DNA from: Ruegeria_C sp040830705 | GTDB lineage: Bacteria > Pseudomonadota > Alphaproteobacteria > Rhodobacterales > Rhodobacteraceae | DNA length: 64,000 nucleotides | Direction: 5' to 3' | Assembly: GCA_040830705.1 (NCBI GenBank) | Contig: JBFOME010000016.1 | Coordinates: forward strand, 153,362 to 217,361 | In this document: in pieces, positions 8,635-16,680 of the stretch | Layout: each line of letters begins with the position of its first letter | Numbering within the stretch: position 1 is the first letter of the stretch | Position numbers and translations under genes: made by a program | The notes under the pieces: model-generated | Databases searched by the model: none | What the model was told of the DNA's origin: nothing | Seen by the model: only the letters and a program-made list of their open reading frames with translations

Positions 8635-9426
8635 TCAAGTGCGCTGCAGGATACCGAGCGCCTTGGCGTGGATCCGGGGATTTGCCGCCGCCAGCACCCG
8701 GCCACCGTCATGGGCCGGGCCACCCTGCCAGTCGGTCACTACGCCGCCCGCCGCCTGAATAACCGCGATGGGGGCTTGGATGTCATAGGGGTTCAGACCG
8801 GCTTCGATCACCAGATCAATCTGCCCCGCCGCCAAGAGTGCATAGGCATAACAGTCCATCCCGTAGCGGGTCAGCTTGACATGTTGGGCTACGGCATGAA
8901 AAGCGCGGCCTTCCTCATTTGTGCCAACCTCGGGAAAGGTGGTGAACAGCACCGCCTCCGAAAGATCTGCGGTCGATCTGGTGCGCAACGCGCGTGAGCC
9001 GTGTGGTCCTACAAGTTGCGCATGGCGCCGGTCACCTGAAAAGCGCTCACCGATATATGGCTGGTCCACGATGCCCAGAAATGGACCATCCGCATCCGAA
9101 AGCGCGATCAGCACACCCCAGGTGGGCGTTCCGCTGATGAACCCGCGCGTGCCGTCGATTGGATCAAGCACCCAGGTCCGACCGCTGGTTCCTGGCGTCT
9201 CGCCAAATTCCTCGCCCAGAATGCTGTCATTTGGCCGATGCTCTGCCAGAACTGCACGCATTGCCTGTTCGGCGGCGCGATCGGCAATTGTGACCGGATC
9301 GAACCCCTCTGCAAGCTTGTTGTCGGTATCCAGTTCTAAGCTGCGAAAATGCGGCAGAATAGCCAAACGCGCAGCATCCGCTGCGCGATTTGCAACATCA
9401 AGATCGGTCTGGTCAGCAAGCGTCAT
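8635..9426 (-). CDS. hisN: Histidinol-phosphatase, inositol monophosphatase family
   Basis: A 263-residue Mg-dependent phosphatase of the IMPase fold that likely removes phosphate from L-histidinol phosphate, the penultimate histidine-biosynthesis step in alphaproteobacteria. Metal ligands are visible: GEEFGETPG (Glu about 70), WVLDPIDGTRGFISGTP (about 90-106, the DPxDGT motif) and the C-terminal PYDIQAPIAVIQAAGGVVTDW (about 213-233). The DGTRGF variant is typical of HisN rather than SuhB. No other histidine gene is adjacent. The closest alternative is a 3'-nucleotidase (CysQ-like) or general IMPase. Confidence 0.85.
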   Translation of the reverse strand: MTLADQTDLDVANRAADAARLAILPHFRSLELDTDNKLAEGFDPVTIADRAAEQAMRAVLAEHRPNDSILGEEFGETPGTSGRTWVLDPIDGTRGFISGTPTWGVLIALSDADGPFLGIVDQPYIGERFSGDRRHAQLVGPHGSRALRTRSTADLSEAVLFTTFPEVGTNEEGRAFHAVAQHVKLTRYGMDCYAYALLAAGQIDLVIEAGLNPYDIQAPIAVIQAAGGVVTDWQGGPAHDGGRVLAAANPRIHAKALGILQRT

Positions 9427-9478
9427 TTGAGTGGCTTGCCACCCGCTGTCCCAAATATCAACAATCTTGCGCGATTGA

Positions 9479-9850
9479 TTATGCGACGTCGCTCAGCACA
9501 CGGGCCAGATCGAACAACCTACGGCGCTGGTTTTCAGGGATCGCGTAGTAGGACCGCACCAGATCAAGCGCTTCTTTGTCGCCCATCAGATCAGCGGGAA
9601 CATTCGGGCGTTCCGGTGTCGTCTTGTGCGCCTCATCGAGACCCTCGAAGAAAAAGCTGACCGGTACGTCCAGCGATTCGGCGATGTCCCACAGGCGCGA
9701 GGCGCTGATCCGGTTCGCGCCGGTTTCGTATTTCTGAATCTGCTGAAACTTGATTCCAACCTGTTCAGCAAGCTGTTGCTGCGTCATTCCAATCAGCCAG
9801 CGGCGATGTCTGACACGCTTGCCCACATGGACATCAACGGGATGGGTCAT
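9479..9850 (-). CDS. XRE-family DNA-binding regulator
   Basis: A 123-residue cytosolic transcription regulator with an N-terminal Cro/CI-type helix-turn-helix, GKRVRHRRWLIGMTQQQLAE followed by QVGIKFQQIQKYETGANRIS (residues 10-50). Next is a segment shared by a common alphaproteobacterial group, LWDIAESLDVPVSFFFEGLD. The C-terminal part, LVRSYYAIPENQRRRLFDLARVL, probably mediates dimer contacts. ATG at 9850 follows AAGGAGATACCC, a strong ribosome site. It lies 52 bases upstream of hisN on the same strand, so co-transcription is possible. Targets are unknown. Confidence 0.85.
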   Translation of the reverse strand: MTHPVDVHVGKRVRHRRWLIGMTQQQLAEQVGIKFQQIQKYETGANRISASRLWDIAESLDVPVSFFFEGLDEAHKTTPERPNVPADLMGDKEALDLVRSYYAIPENQRRRLFDLARVLSDVA

Positions 9851-10195
9851 GGGTATCTCCTTTTGTTCTTCTTTGACGACCGCCCGGGCTCTGCGTATGG
9901 CGCCTCGACACTATCTAACTTCTAGTCGGCGCCATTTAAAAACGTCCTAACGTTCGTCATGCGCCCCAAAAACCGCACCTCAACACTGATGAAACCAGCA
10001 TCTAGGTTGAACACAGCCCGGTTGATTCTCCTCAACTATACACATGTTCAGGGTTGAAACGTGAAATTTTTTTGGTTTCAAACCGGTACAGTTGGATCAA
10101 CTTCGTGACATCGCCGCTGCTGCATCGCGGCAACGTGGCGTTTGACACAGTGCTCAGTGTGGCGGTTTATGCGCTTCAAAGCAAAGGGATTCCTC
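9851..10195. other. Divergent intergenic region with an inverted repeat
   Basis: This 345-base AT-richer region lies between the XRE regulator and the quinone-oxidoreductase-like gene, which are divergently transcribed. No gene is evident. GGTTGAAAC at 10052-10060 and GTTTCAAACC at 10075-10084 form an imperfect inverted repeat around an A/T-rich loop, placed where an operator or a short hairpin could act. The XRE protein is a natural candidate binder, but this is only an inference from position. Confidence 0.4.
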
Positions 10196-11155
10196 ATGCG
10201 CGCATATCAAGTCAGCCGGTTTGGCACACCTCCGCAGCATTGCGACATTGCCCTGCCCGCGCCCGGCCCCGGGCAGATCGCGGTCGACATCCGCGCTTGC
10301 GCGCTCAATTTCGCCGATCTTCTGATGATCAAGGGAACCTACCAGGACACTCCCGAGCCGCCTTTCACACTTGGTATGGAATTGGCCGGGGTTGTAAGCG
10401 CGACCGGCGCAGGGGTCGAGGGATTCACCACAGGTGACAGGGTGGCCGTCTATTCCGGCCAGGGTGGCCTGGCCGATCAAGGGGTATTTGACGCCGCCCG
10501 CGCCGTCAGACTGCCCGATACGATGAAATTCGAAGACGCGGCCGCCGTGTTGATCGCATATGGCACTGGCCACCTGTCGCTGGCACGCCGCGCCCGGTTG
10601 CAACCAGGCGAGACGCTGCTGGTGACCGGCGCTGCCGGCGGCGTTGGCCTGACAGCCGTCGAGATCGGCGCAAGGCTGGGCGCGCGCGTGATCGCACAGG
10701 CGCGCGGCGTCGAAAAGCTCGAAATCGCGCGCAAGGCAGGGGCCACGAACCTCATCGAATCGTCCGAAGATCTGCGCGAACGGGTGCTGGAGCTGGGCGG
10801 TGCGGATGTTGTCTATGAGACCATCGGCGGCGAGGTATTCCGCGCCGCTTTCCGCGCCACCCGGCCCGAGGGCCGCATCCTGCCGATTGGCTTCGCCGGT
10901 GGCGAGGTGCCGCAAATTCCCGCCAATCACGTACTGGTCAAGAACCTGACGGTGATCGGTGTCAATATCGGGGCCTATCTGTCGTTCAACCCCGCCGCGT
11001 TGCGCGAAAGCTTTGCCGAGGTGCTGGGCTGGTGCGAAAACGGCGAACTGACACCGCATATCTCGCATATCCTTCCACTGGAAGACGCGGCAGAGGGCCT
11101 GCGCCTGCTGAAAGAACGCAAATCCACCGGCAAGGTCGTGATCTCGATGGCATAA
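10196..11155 (+). CDS. Zinc-less NADPH:quinone oxidoreductase-like MDR enzyme
   Basis: A 319-residue medium-chain dehydrogenase/reductase of the QOR type. The GroES-like domain is at about 1-110 (GPGQIAVDIRACALNFADLL), and it lacks the zinc-binding cysteines. The nucleotide fold carries LLVTGAAGGVGLTAVEIGAR (about 142-161), the GxGxxG-type AAGGVG motif for NADPH. It likely reduces quinones, enones or acyl-CoA derivatives in the cytosol; the substrate is not deducible. ATG at 10196 follows AAGGGA; a longer frame from an upstream TTG lacks homology. It ends 14 bases from the convergent LysR gene. Confidence 0.85.
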   Translation: MRAYQVSRFGTPPQHCDIALPAPGPGQIAVDIRACALNFADLLMIKGTYQDTPEPPFTLGMELAGVVSATGAGVEGFTTGDRVAVYSGQGGLADQGVFDAARAVRLPDTMKFEDAAAVLIAYGTGHLSLARRARLQPGETLLVTGAAGGVGLTAVEIGARLGARVIAQARGVEKLEIARKAGATNLIESSEDLRERVLELGGADVVYETIGGEVFRAAFRATRPEGRILPIGFAGGEVPQIPANHVLVKNLTVIGVNIGAYLSFNPAALRESFAEVLGWCENGELTPHISHILPLEDAAEGLRLLKERKSTGKVVISMA

Positions 11156-11169
11156 TGCGCCGGGTCGCT

Positions 11170-12048
11170 TCAGCCGACCGCCTTGAGGGGGTGCGGGGCC
11201 GGATTGCGAAAGACTTGGCGGATCAGGTTGGCCAGCTCCTCGACATAGCCCTCTCGCACACGGTCAGCGCCATAGAGATTGATGTGCTGTCGCGGCAGTT
11301 CGGGCAGCGCACCTCCGTGGTCAATCACCTCTTGGTGGGCGGGTTGTGTTCCTTCCAGCAGCACACCAACTGCCAGATCGGCGCTGACTGTCGCCTCGAC
11401 CGTGCGGTCCGAGTCGCTATCGACGCCCATCTCCCATTTGATGCCCGCCTCATCCAGCGCGGCGGTCGCCCCGGATCGGAAAATGCAGTTCCGGCAGAAC
11501 CCGATACGCAAGGGCTTCTTCCGCCAGACCGAGCCGTTCAGCGCGCCGACCCAGCGCAGCGGTGTCTCTTGCAGGGTTTCCGCCCCCTCACCTGCCGGAC
11601 CTTCGGTGGTCAGGATCAGGTCATAGGTGCCTTTGGCAAAAGCCGCTTTCAACTCTCGGGTGTTGGAGGTCACCAGATTGACCTTCACTCGGGGAAAACT
11701 GGCATTGAAGCGCTGCAAGACGCGCGGCACGAAGGGATGCACCACGTCATGGGGCACGCCCAACATCACCTCGCCTTCAAAGGCCTGATCGGTCAACCGG
11801 CCGATCACCTCGTCATTCAGGGCCACCATCCGCCTCGCATAGCTTAACAATTGCTCGCCCGATGCGGTCAGGGCAATGCCGCGGCCCGACCGGTCCAGCA
11901 GGTCCAGCCCCAAAAGCTCCTCCAGCCGCTTGAGCTGCATCGAGACCGCCGATTGCGTCAGGTTTAGAAAACCGGCGGCGCGGGTCACACCGCCATTGTC
12001 GGCCACCGCCACAAACGAGCGCAGCGTGGTGATATCGAGATTTCGCAT
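11170..12048 (-). CDS. LysR-family transcriptional regulator
   Basis: A 292-residue LysR regulator. The N-terminal winged helix-turn-helix LRSFVAVADNGGVTRAAGFL then LTQSAVSMQLKRLEELLG (residues 9-47) is followed by an inducer-binding domain (about 90-285). ATG at 12048 has AGGA eight bases upstream; the GTG two codons earlier is poorly spaced. It is divergent from the DUF1127 gene, and the shared upstream region holds two dyads, one a perfect T-N11-A. A cysteine-containing segment, FCRNCIFRSGATAALDEAG, sits in the effector domain. The effector is unknown. Confidence 0.9.
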   Translation of the reverse strand: MRNLDITTLRSFVAVADNGGVTRAAGFLNLTQSAVSMQLKRLEELLGLDLLDRSGRGIALTASGEQLLSYARRMVALNDEVIGRLTDQAFEGEVMLGVPHDVVHPFVPRVLQRFNASFPRVKVNLVTSNTRELKAAFAKGTYDLILTTEGPAGEGAETLQETPLRWVGALNGSVWRKKPLRIGFCRNCIFRSGATAALDEAGIKWEMGVDSDSDRTVEATVSADLAVGVLLEGTQPAHQEVIDHGGALPELPRQHINLYGADRVREGYVEELANLIRQVFRNPAPHPLKAVG

Positions 12049-12059
12049 ATTCACGTTCC

Positions 12060-12099
12060 TTGATGGCTTACATCAAAAACATTCGTTTTCATAATGAAA
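12060..12099. promoter_or_regulatory. Candidate LysR operators
   Basis: Two dyads lie between the divergent LysR and DUF1127 genes: TTGATG-GCTTA-CATCAA at 12060-12076 and TTTCATAATGAAA at 12087-12099. The second is an exact T-N11-A palindrome, the usual LysR box. Position and symmetry suggest autoregulation and control of the divergent gene; binding is inferred. Confidence 0.5.
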
Positions 12100-12170
12100 C
12101 ACACCCCTCCATATTGTTCAAGGAAATTGATGGGAGTTCACGAAATCATCACCGATGAAAGGGTAGACCG

Positions 12171-12380
12171 ATGACACTGACGACCGAACGCCAAATTCGA
12201 CACAAGACCCGCAAATCCCTGCAAGGCGCCCTGGCCCGCGCACGCGCTGTTTGGCGTCAACGCCGCAGATTGGAGAAGCTTGACGATGCCGCGCTCAAGG
12301 ATATCGGCGTCTCACGCAGCGAGGCCATGCGCGAGGCCCGCCGCCCATTCTGGGACGCGCCCGAAACCTGGCGTTGGTGA
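12171..12380 (+). CDS. DUF1127 (YjiS-like) small protein
   Basis: A 69-residue basic protein whose central segment RRRLEKLDDAALKDIGVSRS (about 37-56) is the DUF1127/YjiS domain, here followed by EAMREARRPFWDAPETWRW. Short DUF1127 proteins are widespread in alphaproteobacteria. In some species they affect small-RNA turnover and phosphate or stress responses, and a nucleic-acid-binding role has been proposed. It is divergently transcribed from the LysR gene across a 122-base region with candidate LysR boxes, so it may be a target of that regulator. Confidence 0.8.
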   Translation: MTLTTERQIRHKTRKSLQGALARARAVWRQRRRLEKLDDAALKDIGVSRSEAMREARRPFWDAPETWRW

Positions 12381-12430
12381 ATTTGGGCAGCGCGAGGCCC
12401 CGCTCGTGGCAAATCGACCAAACTATTCGC

Positions 12431-12448
12431 GAAAACTCGTGAGTTTTC
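12431..12448. repeat. Short inverted repeat
   Basis: GAAAACTC-GT-GAGTTTTC is an 18-base near-palindrome with 8-base arms, 51 bases downstream of the DUF1127 stop and about 100 bases upstream of the Bax-inhibitor gene. It could be an operator or a weak hairpin. There is no adjacent T-run, so a terminator is less likely. Confidence 0.4.
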
Positions 12449-12552
12449 CGCCGTAAAAGCTTGAATTACCCCGCCAGCTTGCCGATATTTGCCAAGGAAA
12501 GCTGCCGGTCACTCGCCGGCGGGGAGAGAGTCTTTGCTGATGGAGAGCTTTA

Positions 12553-13332
12553 ATGGCTGAATTCGACACGATCCGGTCAACGGCGGCAGGCGTAAGCGCG
12601 GCCCAGATTGACGAGGGTCTGCGCGCCCATATGAACAAGGTCTACGGAACCATGTCCGTAGGCATGTTGATCACCTTTGCCGCTGCCTGGGCGATCTCGG
12701 GGCTGGCGGTCACCTCCGATCCGTCGGCGGCTTCGGCGCAATTGCGCGAGGGGCTGTACCTGACTTCGTTCGGCTATGCGATCTACGGCTCGGCGCTCAA
12801 ATATCTGGTCATGTTCGCCCCGCTGATCTTCGTTTTCGGCTTCAGCGCCGCGATCAACCGGATGTCAGCGGCCACTGCACAGACGGTGTTCTACGCGTTC
12901 GCCGCTGTCATGGGCCTGTCGATCAGTTCGATCTTCCTGGTCTTCACCGGCCAATCGATCATTCAGGTCTTCCTGATCACCGCGATCGCCTTCGCGGGCC
13001 TGTCGCTCTGGGGCTACACCACCAAGAAGGACATCTCGGGCTGGGGCAGCTTCCTGATCATGGGCGTGATCGGCCTGATCGTGGCCTCGATCATCAACAT
13101 GTTCTGGCCGATGCCCGGCATGGCCTTCGCGATCTCTATCCTGGGCGTTCTGATCTTTGCCGGCCTGACCGCCTATGACACGCAGAACATCAAGAACACC
13201 TACCTGCAGATGGCCCATGCGGGCGATCAGGAATGGCTGGGCAAAGCCGCCATCATGGGCGCGCTGAGCCTCTATCTGGACTTCATCAACATGTTCATGT
13301 TCCTGCTCCAGCTGCTTGGCAACCGCGAATAA
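12553..13332 (+). CDS. Bax inhibitor-1/YccA family membrane protein
   Basis: A 259-residue polytopic inner-membrane protein of the BI-1 (TMBIM/LifeGuard) family with seven predicted helices between about residues 32 and 256. The family pattern is seen in the first helix (MSVGMLITFAAAWAIS) and the late signature LIFAGLTAYDTQNIKNTY, whose Asp (TAYDTQ) is part of the di-aspartyl pH/Ca2+ sensor of bacterial homologues such as BsYetJ. A second conserved segment near the end is SLYLDFINMFMFLLQL. Possible role: a pH-sensitive calcium leak or membrane-protease interaction. Single gene, followed by a terminator. Confidence 0.9.
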   Translation: MAEFDTIRSTAAGVSAAQIDEGLRAHMNKVYGTMSVGMLITFAAAWAISGLAVTSDPSAASAQLREGLYLTSFGYAIYGSALKYLVMFAPLIFVFGFSAAINRMSAATAQTVFYAFAAVMGLSISSIFLVFTGQSIIQVFLITAIAFAGLSLWGYTTKKDISGWGSFLIMGVIGLIVASIINMFWPMPGMAFAISILGVLIFAGLTAYDTQNIKNTYLQMAHAGDQEWLGKAAIMGALSLYLDFINMFMFLLQLLGNRE

Positions 13333-13360
13333 CGCTTCTGCTAAAGACCAAGACCTTCGA

Positions 13361-13393
13361 GGGCGGGCCAGAACGGACCCGCCCTTTTCTTTT
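13361..13393 (+). terminator. Rho-independent terminator
   Basis: GGGCGGG at 13361-13367 pairs with CCCGCCC at 13378-13384 around a short loop and is followed by TTTTCTTTT. It lies 29 bases after the Bax-inhibitor gene stop and should end that transcript. Confidence 0.85.
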
Positions 13394-13411
13394 GCCTTGA
13401 GGGTTCAATTG

Positions 13412-13882
13412 ATGGATATCGTCCGACTGCATAGCACCGATGCACGGCGTCTGCTGCCACTGCTGCATCAGGTCCATGACCTGCATGTTATGAACCTGCC
13501 CGAACGATATCATCCCATCACCACGGATCAGCGGGCGGTGGACTGGCTTGAGGAGTGGCTGTTGCAAGATGCGGTTTATGGGTTTGGTGCGGTGAGCGAC
13601 GGCACGCTGGTGGGTTATGCGATCCTTGAGATTGAGCAAAAGCCCGAGACGGTTCTGAAACATGCGCGCACCCACGCGATGTTGCAGCATATTTGTGTCG
13701 ATGCAGGCCACCGCAGGCGCGGCGTCGCTCAGGCACTGTTTCGGGCCGCACAGGCGCATCTGGCACCGATCGGCATCACCGACTACGGGACAGCCTATGC
13801 CAGCTTCAATACGAGCTCAGCCGCGCTGATGGCGTCATTGGGGTTCCAGCCAACAATGATCTATGCAAAACGCAAATCCTGA
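13412..13882 (+). CDS. GNAT-family N-acetyltransferase
   Basis: A 156-residue cytosolic acetyl-CoA-dependent acyltransferase of the GNAT fold. Motif A, MLQHICVDAGHRRRGVAQAL (about residues 90-109), contains the R/Q-x-x-G-x-G/A-type loop (RRRGVA) that holds acetyl-CoA. The C-terminal GTAYASFNTSSAALMASLGF is the usual motif B region. ATG at 13412 follows GAGGG; the longer frame would read through the terminator just upstream. The acceptor substrate is unknown. Confidence 0.8.
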   Translation: MDIVRLHSTDARRLLPLLHQVHDLHVMNLPERYHPITTDQRAVDWLEEWLLQDAVYGFGAVSDGTLVGYAILEIEQKPETVLKHARTHAMLQHICVDAGHRRRGVAQALFRAAQAHLAPIGITDYGTAYASFNTSSAALMASLGFQPTMIYAKRKS

Positions 13883-13893
13883 ATAGGACGCGC

Positions 13894-14403
13894 TCAACGA
13901 CAGTTGAGCGGCACCGCCAGGCCTTCGGTCCGTTTGGCGGATCTGCCCTTCTGATAGACATTGCCCGCCGTCAAGCACCCGGTCAGGCGCGGCACAGCCG
14001 CTCCGAAACTGGCCGTAGTGGCTGGCGTTATCTCGAAAAGGGCATTCGCGGGCGCGCGCAACACGGCATAGAGCGACCCGTTCACCGCAACCGAGCTAAG
14101 CATGAGCACGCGATCTGCGCCGCCCACCTCGACCGCGTTGCCGACAACCCGCCCGCCATTGTCGATCGCGACAAGCGCCTGACCGCTCTGATCCGGCGCA
14201 TCGCTGATCACCTGTCTCGGCGGAAGTTCCGCAAACGCCACCGGAACGGAAACGCTGCGCCCGAAATAGGCCTCGGTGTCTCGGGTCGACAGCGTGCGTG
14301 GTTCACCGTCGATACCGGTGAAACCGACACCGGTTCTGGGTGCGGCTTCCGTGGCACAGGCAAAGGACAAGGCAGCGAGGGCGGGCAGCAGAAAGTGTTT
14401 CAT
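13894..14403 (-). CDS. Secreted protein with a C-terminal Cys pair
   Basis: A 169-residue exported protein of no family I recognise. The first 19 residues (MKHFLLPALAALSFACATE) form a signal peptide; the SFAC site is a weak lipobox, so it may be a lipoprotein or a freely secreted protein. The C-terminus, PRLTGCLTAGNVYQKGRS and then EGLAVPLNC, resembles the end of the lipoprotein at 15922-16608 (QTGCTGAERGD... and ALVVPISC): two cysteines about 25-30 residues apart, with YAV and a Pro/Ala-rich stretch before them. The two are probably distant paralogues. It lies tail-to-tail with the GNAT gene. Confidence 0.65.
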   Translation of the reverse strand: MKHFLLPALAALSFACATEAAPRTGVGFTGIDGEPRTLSTRDTEAYFGRSVSVPVAFAELPPRQVISDAPDQSGQALVAIDNGGRVVGNAVEVGGADRVLMLSSVAVNGSLYAVLRAPANALFEITPATTASFGAAVPRLTGCLTAGNVYQKGRSAKRTEGLAVPLNCR

Positions 14404-14455
14404 GGCACTCAGGTTTTTGTGGCAGATGCTGGTCAGGGTAACGGCAGCGAGCCCG

Positions 14456-14938
14456 TTATGACAAGCGCAGCCGCATACGAATGGCTGGGAAGCTGATGCC
14501 CGGTTGCAACGGAACCTGTATCGAACCTTCGCTTTGAAACCCCATTGCAGCGTAAAACGGCGCCGCCGTGCGCGTCGACCAGCACTCCATTTCGGCGATG
14601 CCTGAAGCCTGCGCCTGAGATAGTGCGTGGGCCAGAACAGCCCGCCCGACGCCCCGGCGCAAAGCCCGATGATCGGTGACCACGTGGCGGATATGGCCCA
14701 GGCCGCGTTGCTTGTGGTCTCGTGTCCAGCCGCCCGCCCCAAGTATCGCCTCCGCCCCATCGGCCACAAAGTAGGTACCACAGCCAAACAACTCGGGGCG
14801 CGCCCGGCTGATGATCGGCAGCGCCGTCACCAGAACCGACGGCGGGTAATCGGGCTTGAGCAGGCGCGGATAGCTGCGCGCCAACAGCGCATCAACCTCG
14901 GCCATGTCGGCCCGTTCCGCCGCCCGAACCCGGATCAT
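14456..14938 (-). CDS. GNAT-family N-acetyltransferase
   Basis: A 160-residue GNAT acetyltransferase, not close to the one at 13412. The acetyl-CoA loop is in HIRHVVTDHRALRRGVGRAV (about residues 83-102; RRGVG). The following AHALSQAQASGIAEMECWST then APFYAAMGFQ completes the fold. Its start overlaps the stop of the upstream P-loop kinase by four bases (ATGA), so the two are translationally coupled. Acceptor unknown; free amino acids or protein N-termini are both possible. Confidence 0.8.
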   Translation of the reverse strand: MIRVRAAERADMAEVDALLARSYPRLLKPDYPPSVLVTALPIISRARPELFGCGTYFVADGAEAILGAGGWTRDHKQRGLGHIRHVVTDHRALRRGVGRAVLAHALSQAQASGIAEMECWSTRTAAPFYAAMGFQSEGSIQVPLQPGISFPAIRMRLRLS

Positions 14939-15459
14939 CCCGCCCCCTCCAACCCGCGCAGATAGGTCGAAACCTGCGCCCGGCGATAGAAGTGGAACCG
15001 CTGCTGGTCCGGGCGTGCACTGGCGAAGAGCTGCTGCAGCCGCGCGCGGCTGGTCCGCCTTGTCCGACAGATGAAACGATAGAATTCCACCGTTTCGCTA
15101 TGCCACCCCTCAATGCAGCCCTCGGCCATGTCAGGGCGGTTCTGACCTCGATTGCGGATCATCCGCTTGGTGACCCGCCACAAGCGCAGCCCCACCGGCA
15201 GATCCAGCCAGATCAGCGTATCTGCCCGCGCCAGCCGGTTGTCATAGGTGGCGGACAACCCGCCCTCGAAAATCCATCGGGCCTGCGCCTCGATTTCGTG
15301 CGCCATGGCGATCTTTTCGACGCGCGGCCGCTCCTGCCATCCGGGCAGCCAGTGCACGTGATCCATATGATAGACCGGCAGCCCGGTCACCGCCGTCATA
15401 TGTCGGGCCAGAGTGCTTTTGCCGGACCCTGGCTGGCCGACGATCATAACCCGTTGCAT
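14935..15459 (-). CDS. P-loop NTPase, adenylate-kinase-like (FlaR type)
   Basis: A 174-residue cytosolic P-loop NTPase. The start MQRVMIVGQPGSGKSTLARH holds a Walker A (GQPGSGKST) at residues 8-16. It is followed by GLPVYHMDHVHWLPGWQERP, a segment characteristic of the small kinases annotated as DNA topology modulation protein FlaR or adenylate-kinase-like. WIFEGGLSATYDNRLARADTL continues the core and RMIRNRGQNRPDMAEGC forms a basic lid. The substrate is not known for this group. ATG at 15459 matches the family start; an in-frame start 19 codons upstream lies inside the rpmG terminator hairpin. Couples to the downstream GNAT gene. Confidence 0.75.
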   Translation of the reverse strand: MQRVMIVGQPGSGKSTLARHMTAVTGLPVYHMDHVHWLPGWQERPRVEKIAMAHEIEAQARWIFEGGLSATYDNRLARADTLIWLDLPVGLRLWRVTKRMIRNRGQNRPDMAEGCIEGWHSETVEFYRFICRTRRTSRARLQQLFASARPDQQRFHFYRRAQVSTYLRGLEGAG

Positions 15460-15473
15460 CAGAACGCTCCGAA

Positions 15474-15505
15474 ACGAAAAAGGGTCACGCGATAACGTGA
15501 CCCTT
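15474..15505 (-). terminator. Rho-independent terminator of rpmG
   Basis: On the minus strand AAAGGGTCACG pairs with CGTGACCCTTT (arms at 15495-15505 and 15478-15488) around a six-base loop, followed by a T-rich TTTTTCGTTTC tail. It lies about 30 bases after the rpmG stop. Confidence 0.85.
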
Positions 15506-15534
15506 TGCCGTGTCATTTCCAGTTAGGGAAAGGC

Positions 15535-15702
15535 TTACTTGATCTTGCCTTCCTTGTACTCGACATGCTTGCGGGCCACCGGATCATATTTGCGCACGAC
15601 CATCTTTTCGGTCATGGTGCGTGCGTTTTTCTTGGTCACGTAGAAGTGGCCCGTACCTGCGGTCGAGTTCAGACGGATCTTGATGGTCGTCGGTTTCGCC
15701 AT
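15535..15702 (-). CDS. rpmG: 50S ribosomal protein L33
   Basis: A 55-residue ribosomal protein L33 of the large subunit. The sequence begins MAKPTTIKIRLNSTAGTGHF and continues YVTKKNARTMTEKMVVRKYD, then PVARKHVEYKEGKIK, the full alphaproteobacterial L33 pattern. It has none of the zinc-binding cysteines, so it is the zinc-independent (C-minus) form. AGGAG sits eight bases before ATG. The gene has its own promoter upstream and hairpin terminator downstream. Confidence 0.97.
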   Translation of the reverse strand: MAKPTTIKIRLNSTAGTGHFYVTKKNARTMTEKMVVRKYDPVARKHVEYKEGKIK

Positions 15703-15762
15703 GGTCTCTACTCCTGCGCCCGAAAGGCGCGCGGCCCTCGGTTGAATTCCTATGAGCGTGCG

Positions 15763-15790
15763 CTTTTACCCGCAGCACCCACCGAGTCAA
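15763..15790 (-). promoter_or_regulatory. Sigma-70-type promoter of rpmG
   Basis: On the minus strand, TTGACT (15785-15790) and TAAAAG (15763-15768) are separated by 16 bases, about 60 bases before the L33 start. The match to the housekeeping consensus is good. Confidence 0.65.
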
Positions 15791-15921
15791 CCAGATTCTG
15801 CATCCCGCGCCTGATATCTGCTGACCTTTCGCGGCGGCACGATCTTTTTCGTATCACCGCCTTATTTGCGCCATCCTCGACGGGTGATCTTCGGAGTGAG
15901 CTCTTTGCCAAGGAATCCCCC

Positions 15922-16608
15922 ATGCGCCATATCCTGATCGCCTCCACCCTTGCGCTTGCCGCTTGCGCAGCCCCGGATGCCAGTGTCAGCAATCGAAACC
16001 TTCCACGCTCTATGCAACCCGGCGGCCCGGCCTCGATCATTGGTCAGGACCCGCCTGCTGTGGTCACACCTCTTGCTGGATCGGGATCGATCATAGCTGG
16101 CGGTACTACGCGGCACCTGTCGGCCAATGAGACGGTAACGGTTACACGAACCAGCCCCAGCGCGGTGGTCGAGACCTATCGCTATGGCAGTGGACAACAA
16201 ACGACAGCCCCCAAAGCGACCGCTGCAGCTGCAGCGCTTCAAACACCCGACGGAACGTCTCGCGTGCCTGTCTACCAACTCGCCCCGTTGCCCTCCACGC
16301 CTTATCTGAACCGTAAAATGGACCGCGTGATCAAGGCTGCCCGAAAAACAAGCGGTGTCCCGGTCTCGACAGGAGAGTATAGCGGAACCTTGAGGCGGAT
16401 TGATTTCGGGACCACGAGCTATGCGGTATATGACCCGGTCACGCTGGGCCTGAAAGGTACCTTCAACCCGCGCAAAGCTGTCGTGGATCTTGCCCAACTG
16501 GCCCGCGTGCAAACCGGCTGCACGGGCGCGGAACGTGGGGACGCGGCCTTGGGTAATAGTGGCGCTTTCCACAAAGCCTTGGTGGTTCCTATTTCCTGCA
16601 CAAGATGA
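15922..16608 (+). CDS. Lipoprotein with a C-terminal Cys pair
   Basis: A 228-residue predicted lipoprotein: MRHILIASTLALAAC carries lipobox LAAC (Cys15). The N-terminal part is low-complexity and rich in Ser/Pro/Gly. The C-terminal 90 residues (starting near YSGTLRRIDFGTTSYAVYDP) form a compact domain ending QTGCTGAERGDAALGNSG and ALVVPISC, similar in layout to the secreted protein at 13894-14403. ATG at 15922 follows AAGGA and is the only start that gives a signal peptide. Divergent from rpmG. Function unknown; envelope location is inferred from the lipobox. Confidence 0.7.
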   Translation: MRHILIASTLALAACAAPDASVSNRNLPRSMQPGGPASIIGQDPPAVVTPLAGSGSIIAGGTTRHLSANETVTVTRTSPSAVVETYRYGSGQQTTAPKATAAAAALQTPDGTSRVPVYQLAPLPSTPYLNRKMDRVIKAARKTSGVPVSTGEYSGTLRRIDFGTTSYAVYDPVTLGLKGTFNPRKAVVDLAQLARVQTGCTGAERGDAALGNSGAFHKALVVPISCTR

Positions 16609-16680
16609 CGAGGCCGTCATTGGGCCGCAGCTAGCTGTGCGACCCAACTGCCATGCATGAACACGAGAAGGGAGAAGGGC

